DNA of 64,000 nt from Petrosia ficiformis. Lineage: Eukaryota > Porifera > Demospongiae > Haplosclerida > Petrosiidae. The stretch spans positions 5,042,001-5,106,000 of the forward strand of contig OX345636.1 in the NCBI GenBank assembly GCA_947044365.1, given 5' to 3'. The notes beneath the pieces are model-generated. The model searched no databases. It was not told the DNA's origin and worked only from the letters and a program-made list of their open reading frames with translations. Positions 57,401 to 64,000 of the stretch are shown here, one piece after another. A program made the translations under genes and the position numbers. Each line of letters opens with the position of its first letter. The stretch's first letter is position 1.

Positions 57401-60400
57401 ACATTAAAGAAACCACAGGGATATAACGTGTTATAACTGAAACAGCCAATGACACAAGGACTTTTAAGATATAAAAAAGAGTGGAAAATAAAGAACTACA
57501 TGAACTAATGACAGAACAATAGGAAGACAGAACTGTACAAAACTATGAAATAACATCCCTTTATATACATACATATTATAAGGTTTCCTATGATGTCATA
57601 GCTATCACATCAATTTAGTTTGTTGATGTGGCTACATACATGATGACTAGTACATATAATGTGCATCAATTATAAAAAGCTGACACTAGAATAGGTACAT
57701 ATGTGTATGCAGGTTTCCAATCTTTTGATAGCTAGATACAATTAATTTATTTTGTTATAAAGTTACTATTTATTGAAATATGAGTAAACTACATCCTAAT
57801 AATGTAGTGCTTCAACTATTTGGTCAATGTAGTATTGGCATGTGTATCAACAATCTGAGTGACACTTACTGTCAAGCGGTATGAATGACATCTAGTTTTG
57901 CAGCTTATTCTTGGCTTCAGAAAAATTATTTATGTTTTATAATGAAACTCATATAATAGCTAATTACCTACTAAGTTTGTAAATTAATTAATATCCATCC
58001 AAACGTTTGTGTATACACTGCTATATAATACACTTTTACAGTATAATGCAGTGCATCTATATCTACACTACATATATGCACATGTGTAATATTATTTAGA
58101 TAAATGGTATTTACATCATGAAATTAATATCATTTGCATATAACAGCTTATAATTCCACTGAACATAATGTTTTGCCAATATCCATACATTTGAATGATG
58201 GGACAGGTTTGGGAGACAAGATTTACAATAGTCATGCAGATGATCACATCAAATACACCCCACATGCTAAACCTAACAACATTTCTGAATTTGCTAATTT
58301 CAGTCTGTGTAGCTGGAATGATATAGTCCATTACAACATCAATACAATTCTTGTATTTGGCAGTACAAGTTTTTTGGGTGCTAGTATATCTATTTATCTT
58401 AAGGATAGTGGTTACAAAGTCCTCATGAACCAATGGGATGGCAAAGATGGAACTATCTTAACAAGAAAGGTCTCTCGCCACAGAAATTTTATGACGACAA
58501 AGACATTGTATCTTTATTGAAAGCTAACAAACTTGATGCCATTGTGTATATTCCTAGGTAATTGGTTAATTTAACCTTCATTTTGTTACATGAGTTTCAA
58601 TATGATATTATGCTCTGGAAGACCAATTACTGATTTTTTTTTGCTAGCAAGTGATCTTTGGACCTTGACTAGTATATTTACAACAATATAACGTACAAGC
58701 CATAATGATGTATGGTAACAAAAAACAACACAATGCAACATATAGTATGTAGGTACAACAGATGTTATTTCTTATTATACTGTAAGTACAAATTTATCTA
58801 CACGTACTAGTGTCTCTGGAATGAACAAGTAACATCTGTTGGAACATAATAGATAAAACACAGTTTATACCTACATAATTGTTATACACATTGTATTATA
58901 AGCTGTTTTTGTTAGTTTGCTATATTATGACATGTACTTTATATACTAGTCAATGGAGATCAAGATGTAACGAAACTAGTATATACTTGAAAATGTTACC
59001 TAAATGAAATCAGCATTGAGGAAAATAGAATTGTATTGAAACTCCTCTAACCAACTGAAGGTTAAAATAACCTATAATGTACATTTTACAGTACACCAAT
59101 GACCAAATAGATATATGATTAAAATCACACTTTATGAACTTCAAGAATGATACACTTAGAAAATTAAATTGTTACAATAACCATTTTATTGGTTAGTACA
59201 GTTGCAATGATGTTGTAACCCTATTATAGGCAAAGTAAACACACGTAGGGATATATCCAGTTTAAACCCTCTGGTGCTACATGCCTTCAGGCCTCATGCT
59301 TTAAACTGGATGTTATCATGAGCAAGAGGGAAATAAATAATTTGCAATCACTGTTTGGGGTCATAACCATAACAGCTGTATGATGTCAAAGACATTGATT
59401 AGCCACACTATCTAAACGTTAAAGAAACCACAGGGATATAACGTGTTATAACTGAAACAGCTCTGATTTGTAGCACTACTGATTTCTTTGATGTGCATTG
59501 TAATAATGACACAAGGACTTTTAAGATATAAAAAAGAGTGGAAAATAAAGAACTACATGAACTAATGACAGAACAATAGGAAGACAGAACTATACAACAA
59601 CTATGAAATAACTATGAAATAACTAATAAAACACGAATTCATATTATAAAGTTTCCTATGATGTCATAGTTACCACATCAATTTAGTTTGTCATACAAGC
59701 TGATGTGGCTACATACATGATGATACATGATGATACTATGACATATAATGTGCATCAATTATAAAAAGCACACTAGAATAGTTAAATTATGTGTTGTGCA
59801 GGTTTCCAAACTTTTGATAGGCAGACACAATTAATTAATTTTGTTATAAAGTTACTATTAATTTTATTGAAATATGAGTAGACTGCATCCTAATATTGTA
59901 GTGCTTCAACTATTTGGTCAATGTACTAATGGCATATGTATCAACAATCTGAACATCCATTTATGTTAAATCTTTGTAGCTGTACTAACCAATAAATTAG
60001 TTATTTTAACAATTTTGTTTTTGCAGTGATAAGTGCCACACTGTAAAAACCAAGTTGTTAAAATAACTCAGTTAGCACAGTTGCAACACTATAAAGAATT
60101 GTTTGTTCATTCGCTCAATTTGCTTGGTTTGTTATATATATACAATGTCATATGTCTATAAGTATTACAGAATAATGTGAACCAGAGCTGGGCGGTATAC
60201 CGATATTCACGATATTATGTAAATATCACTACTTACTCTTTGCAAAATTTGCAATACCGTTATTGCATATGTTTAATCCCATATCGTGATATTCTGCAGG
60301 CTAAATATTGGCATTAAACATATGGAATATCGCCCAGCCCTGATATGAACCCCCTAAAGTATAGAGTTATGCTTAATAATGTGATAAATGCTGACTATAC

Positions 60401-63224
60401 CATATTGTGGGGAATTTTGGAGGGAGACTGAAAATATTGACGAATTGATGGCATAAAATAGGTTTTGGTGAAATTAATTTTGGCGAATTGCTGCATTTAG
60501 CCTCACCCACATTTATGTTGAGAAGTAAGATGTCTCTTTAAGGGACCATCTACATCAGGAAGCTTGTCGTTTCTTTGGAAATATTTGTATAAGACCATCA
60601 AAGTCAGAAATCTATAAACATGCTTAATTCTTCCTCCGCCCACATACTACCACACCCTCTTGTAATGCCAAAATAAAAATTTGAAGGAAAAACGTTTGGT
60701 GAATAAAAAGTAAATCACCAAATATGCCAATTTCTAACTCCAAAATTACCTGCTATATGATAACTAGCTGCTTTGACAGTGACACTTATTACTGTCAAGC
60801 AGTATGAATGACATCTAGTTTGTTCTTGCAGCTTGTTCCACTTGACTTCATAAAAGTATTTATGTTTTATAATTATGAAAATGAAACTCATATATAATTA
60901 AATTGGTCAAAATAACACATCATTTTTTATAGTGTAGTAAAACAGTCAGTTCTTTGATCACTTTCTATGCAAAATTGTTTGTTTTAAAGGATATGTGTTA
61001 TATATTTAACCAGTTAATCTAAAGTTTAAATCTTAATTTACAAGAAAACTGTTAAGTTAACCATGGTCTTATGTTTTGCCATTCCAGTTAGTCTCGTCCC
61101 CAGACCACCACGCCCTTCTAGATCCAGGCATCTTTTCCACTTAAAAGGACGTTCGTTGTGAAGAATGTACTTTTTGAGTGGTAAAGACGTTTGACGTTTG
61201 GACCAAGAATTTAAAGCAACTGTCCCACCCCGTCTTTCACCAGTAGGGCATGGCGGTCTGGAACAACACTAATTCCAGTTGTACAAGAAGCTAAGGATAC
61301 TAAACCCTAAGTGAAAATGCTGTCCTGCATGCATGCATGGATACTATAATAGTTAATTACCTACTTAGTTTGTTTAATATCCATCCAAACGTTTGTGTAT
61401 ACCCTGCTATACAATACACTTTTACAGTATAATCCAGTGCATCTATACCTACACTACATATATGCACATGTGTAATATTATATAGATATTCTGGTATTTA
61501 CATCATGATATAATTATCATTTTCTTATAACAGCTTATAATTCCACTGAACAAAAGTTTTTGCCTGTATATATACATTTGGAAGCCAAGATGGGTTTGGG
61601 GGACAGGATTTACAATAGTCATTCGAATGATCAACTCAAACATGCCACATATGCTAAACCTAACAATACTTCTGAATTTTCTACTATCAGTCTGTGTAGC
61701 TGGAATGATATAGTCCATTACAACATCAATACAATTCTTGTAATTGGTGCTACAAGTTTTTTGGGTGCTAGTATATCTATTTATCTTAAGGATAGTGGTT
61801 ACAAAGTAATACCAATAGAAAACATGAATAGTATTCCTCATGAACCAATGGGATGGCAAAGATGGAACTATCTTGTCAAGAAAGGGCTCTTACCAGAGAA
61901 ATTTTATGATGACAAAGACATTGTATCTTTATTGAAAGCTAACAAACCAGACGCCATTGTGTATATTCCTTCACTGATTTTTGATGGACAATATGAAGGA
62001 AACCTTCCATATAATTCTAAGCTAAATACTTTATCTACTGCCCTGAAAGACTTTGTTAGATTGTTGGAAATTGTTCGATTAAATTATATACATACTAAAA
62101 TTATTTTTCCTACTCTTCCTGAAACATTTGGCTATTCCATTCAGACAGCTTGGTTGAAAGCATTTCATTTGTCAGTTTCTTCCTTTGAGTATTTGCATAA
62201 CATGAATGTAGCTTTTATCAGAATTAATGGAGTTTATGGTCCGTGGCAAGGTCATGGAGCAAAGTACGATTTTCCAAGATCAAGTATGTGTTATTACATT
62301 CGTGATGTTTGTAAAGAGATTGTTGACATATTGAGGAGTTCATCCAGTTGTGTTGAAAGAACTTTCAATAAATGTGGATCATCAGATCAACTAAGCAATG
62401 TTTCTCTTAGATTGAAACTCACATCTGATTGGGTAGCAGAATATAAGCTGTCACAGAGAATAAACCAGAATGTTATAATGAGTACATACTTTACTAGCGT
62501 TCAGAGTACACAATATCGTATATTTTTTAGTAGTAATAAGTTTAGATTCATGGAGAAGTGGTTTTCCAGTGCTGCAAAACTTGGAGTTCACCTCGTAATA
62601 TTTCACGACAGTATTAGTGATCAGTTTCAAGAAAAACTTAAAGATTACTATTCAAATGTTGAATTTATTAAAGTTACTAGTTTTAGAGGTCACACACAAA
62701 ATGATGTACGATATTACTTGCAATATGACTATCTGGTTGAACATCCTGAAATTAACAGAGCAATAGCCACAGATATGAGAGATGTTAGATTCCTAGCAAA
62801 TCCTTTTGAGGTAATGACAGAAATTGGAGACTATTTATATACCGGAGTAGACAATTCATTCCATTTAAGTGCATGGACTAATGGTGGTGTGAGTTCTCAA
62901 ATGAGGAAATGTCACTCAAAAGATTTGGATATGAAGAAAGTTCAGCTTCAGCCATTTTACAATGCTGGTGTCATAGGAGGTAAAAGTCATTATATGCTAA
63001 CATTTCTCTCTCGAATGATATGGTATTTAGACAGAGCCCCTCGTAAAGACAACTGCAATATGGCTACTGTTGCTGTAGTAACACACCAACATTTCATGGA
63101 CGTGATATTTTCTGGCTATCCATTTCAGAGTGCATACAAAATAGGTATTGTTGGTCCTCAATTTGTAGCCATCAAACACAAAATTGCAGCTGGCAACAAC
63201 TACTACGATAGTTTTTTTATATAG
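54478..63224 (+). CDS. Type II membrane epimerase-like / glycosyltransferase-like fusion, paralogue 2 (587 aa)
   Basis: Exons 54478-54550 and 61534-63224; phase 1 junction at TACTATG|GTGAGT. Same architecture as paralogue 1: signal anchor (FLFLLILSFLMTIIYFYY), epimerase-like region, glycosyltransferase-like region. Its large exon is very similar to that at 50747-52425: about eight differences in the last 250 residues, more in the first half, and four extra residues (SEFS) near residue 72. Here too the Gly-rich loop is GATSFLG and Thr occupies the catalytic Tyr position, so the change is shared and predates duplication. The intron is 7 kb and contains a broken exon copy (58147-58555) and many repeats. 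An alternative is that exon 1 belongs to the broken copy and the 61534 exon has another leader not in view. Confidence 0.75.
54828..55140. mobile_element. Dispersed element with CCCGATAC end, copy 2 (inverted)
   Basis: Reverse-complement relative of 35210-35515: TTATCAGATTTATAATCGCC, CTACCTTTCTGTC, GGTTTTATATCTGACCAC and ACTTTGATGTTTCGCTGTAT in matching order. Confidence 0.65.
55385..55765. repeat. Dispersed repeat, GC-rich head (TTGCGCGAGTGTGCGTTG), copy 1
   Basis: A CpG-containing head (GTTGCGTCATTCCCGGGGG, AATGGGCGTGACGC) is followed by CTGGAACTAGTAGCTAGCTA and the TAGATAATCAAAATAATAAC block. Copied almost exactly at 63595-63960. Absent from the matching place in block B, so it inserted after the segmental duplication or was lost there. 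Confidence 0.8.
55992..56331. mobile_element. PIF/Harbinger-like MITE with TAA duplication and an empty paralogous site
   Basis: GGCCACATAAACAAAATTCA at the left, TTATGTGGCC at the right (AAACAATGAATTTAGTTTAT within). TAA flanks both sides (55989-55991 and 56332-56334). In the duplicated block near 58851 the sequence runs from ACATCTGTTGGAACATAATA straight on, without the element, so this is a defined insertion. Confidence 0.85.
58147..58555 (+). pseudogene. Broken third copy of the epimerase-GT large exon
   Basis: Starts after the same acceptor (TAACAG, then CTTATAATTCCACTGAACA). It matches the first 400 bp of the other two exons, then a 28-bp deletion after GGTTACAAAGT shifts the frame, and similarity stops at ATTGTGTATATTCCT, replaced by the start of duplicated block B. 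It lacks the rest of the epimerase-like and all of the glycosyltransferase-like region. Confidence 0.9.
58556..60900. repeat. Segmental duplication, block B
   Basis: Partner of 55278-57960. Contains the region 60060-60760 not found in block A, which includes MITEs at 60183-60342 and about 60395-60760. Confidence 0.75.
60183..60342. mobile_element. hAT-like MITE (CAGGGCTGGGCGATAT ends)
   Basis: CAGAGCTGGGCGGTATACC at the left and AATATCGCCCAGCCCTG at the right are inverted. Flanks ATGTGAAC and ATATGAAC match at 7 of 8 positions. 160 bp. Confidence 0.8.
61090..61270. mobile_element. Mutator-like MITE with 9-bp duplication
   Basis: AGTCTCGTCCCCAGACCACC at the left pairs with GGCGGTCTGGAACAACACT at the right. 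ATTCCAGTT flanks at 61081-61089 and 61272-61280 (one extra A on the right). Shares the AGTCTCG terminus with 42180-42498. Confidence 0.75.
61340..61533. repeat. Duplicated intron end preceding the large exon
   Basis: TTAATATCCATCCAAACGTT through the acceptor at 61531-61533 closely matches 57970-58146, the sequence in front of the broken exon. So the exon and its upstream intron were copied together. Confidence 0.85.
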
Positions 63225-64000
63225 GACTTGGAAAGTACTAATTTGCAATTGTTATTTTCATGTAAATAAAATTAGTTATAATAATTATATTAAAAGTATG
63301 ATTATCAAAACTACAAAAGAAATGGAGAGTGACAAACCACATATATAGCTACTGAATTACTGTGTTTAGAGTAATTGACAGGTATGTGACATATTTCTGT
63401 AAACTATTTCAGTATGCTTGCTAGCTTCATCACATTACAAAATAGGTATCATCATGTGTCTGTCACATTACTCAGTATTTCCATGTATGTCCAAGAGTGC
63501 CACGTTCTGTCTTATTATGGCCCGTAGGGCCATCCCTATGATTGTTTTCCACGGGGTTTAATGTATATAAAATTATAATTATATATATGTTTGTGTCACT
63601 TGCGCGACTATGCGTTGTATACGTAGTTAAGGAAGTTGCGTCATTCCCGGGGGGGCTCGGTCAATTAATGGGCGTGGCGCGTAAACGAACGCGCGATCAC
63701 ACCAGCAGAAAGAAAGCTGTTGAGCTTACGTAGAAACTGGAACTAATAGCTAGCTATTCTGCCTGAAATATATTCCTAAAGTTCTACAAGGTCCTTTGAA
63801 AGGTCAGGAGAGTAGATAATCAAAATAATAACTATAATAAGCTGTTGTCTTTCTTGCTTGATAAAGTCAGCCATGATTACTGAATTCTGCACACCACAAA
63901 GCAGTCATATCTTCACTTAAATTTGTAAAGCAATCATAGGGATGTTTTTTTCTCTATATACACTTGTTAAAATAGTATATTCATAATAAAAATAAATATA
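63225..64000. other. 3' flank of paralogue 2, ending in a dispersed repeat
   Basis: 63225-63490 is the likely 3'UTR with no feature. 63500-63960 is a copy of the repeat at 55385-55765, including GGGCCATCCCTATGATTGTT at the left and CAATCATAGGGATGTTTTTT near the right end, which are inverted relative to each other. Confidence 0.65.

Larger units (their letters stand above)
55278..57960. repeat. Segmental duplication, block A (pairs with about 58556-60900)
   Basis: From GGTAATTGGTTATTTTAACC onward the sequence is matched, with indels, starting at 58556 immediately after the broken exon. Shared anchors include GAACAAGTAACATCTGTTGG, GAAACTCCTCTAACCAACTG, GGTGCTACACGCCTTCAGGC and CAAGGACTTTTAAGATATAA. 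Both lie in the intron of paralogue 2. Confidence 0.8.

Overview
This is an AT-rich animal nuclear genome window. Evidence for a eukaryote: multi-exon genes with GT..AG introns of 0.1-7 kb, a SINE with target-site duplications, many MITEs, and microsatellite or satellite blocks. The gene content (a Tuba/DNMBP-type Rho-GEF and the axonemal protein RSPH14) fits a flagellated metazoan. A sponge or other early-branching invertebrate is my guess, but no species marker is visible.

Layout, with all recognised genes on the + strand: (1) 19-170, the last exon of a gene that begins outside the window, followed by a decayed copy of its 3' end (1912-2825). (2) 4964-12739, a seven-exon gene for an 874-residue protein with a probable ZU5-like C-terminal part. 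(3) 13730-33682, a 13-exon DNMBP/Tuba-like gene (SH3-SH3-coiled coil-DH-BAR-SH3, 983 aa). (4) 34707-44724, an RSPH14 (radial spoke head 14) homologue in about 11 exons, with an RFX X-box-like site just upstream; one intron holds a minus-strand processed pseudogene. (5) 46435-52425 and 54478-63224, two tandem paralogues of a type II membrane protein that joins a degenerate NAD-epimerase-like domain to a glycosyltransferase-like domain. A broken third copy of the large exon (58147-58555) lies inside the second gene's long intron.

All exon phases in the spliced models close without frameshift, which is the main support for the splice choices. Genes 2 to 4 look like ordinary housekeeping or ciliary genes and do not form a pathway. 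The last two are a local duplication.

Introns and spacers are packed with non-autonomous elements. I see a tRNA-derived SINE family (2 copies), and MITE-like elements that resemble hAT, piggyBac (TTAA), PIF/Harbinger (TAA), pogo/Tigger (TA) and Mutator types by their ends and target-site duplications, plus several unassigned families. There are three notable tandem arrays (36 bp, 81 bp and 92 bp units). The 92-bp array is an amplified internal segment of a MITE whose single-unit form is also present at 28693-28884. The 81-bp array (about 27 near-identical units) lies in a DNMBP intron and creates a long spurious reading frame. No virus, toxin, CRISPR or bacterial-type operon was seen.
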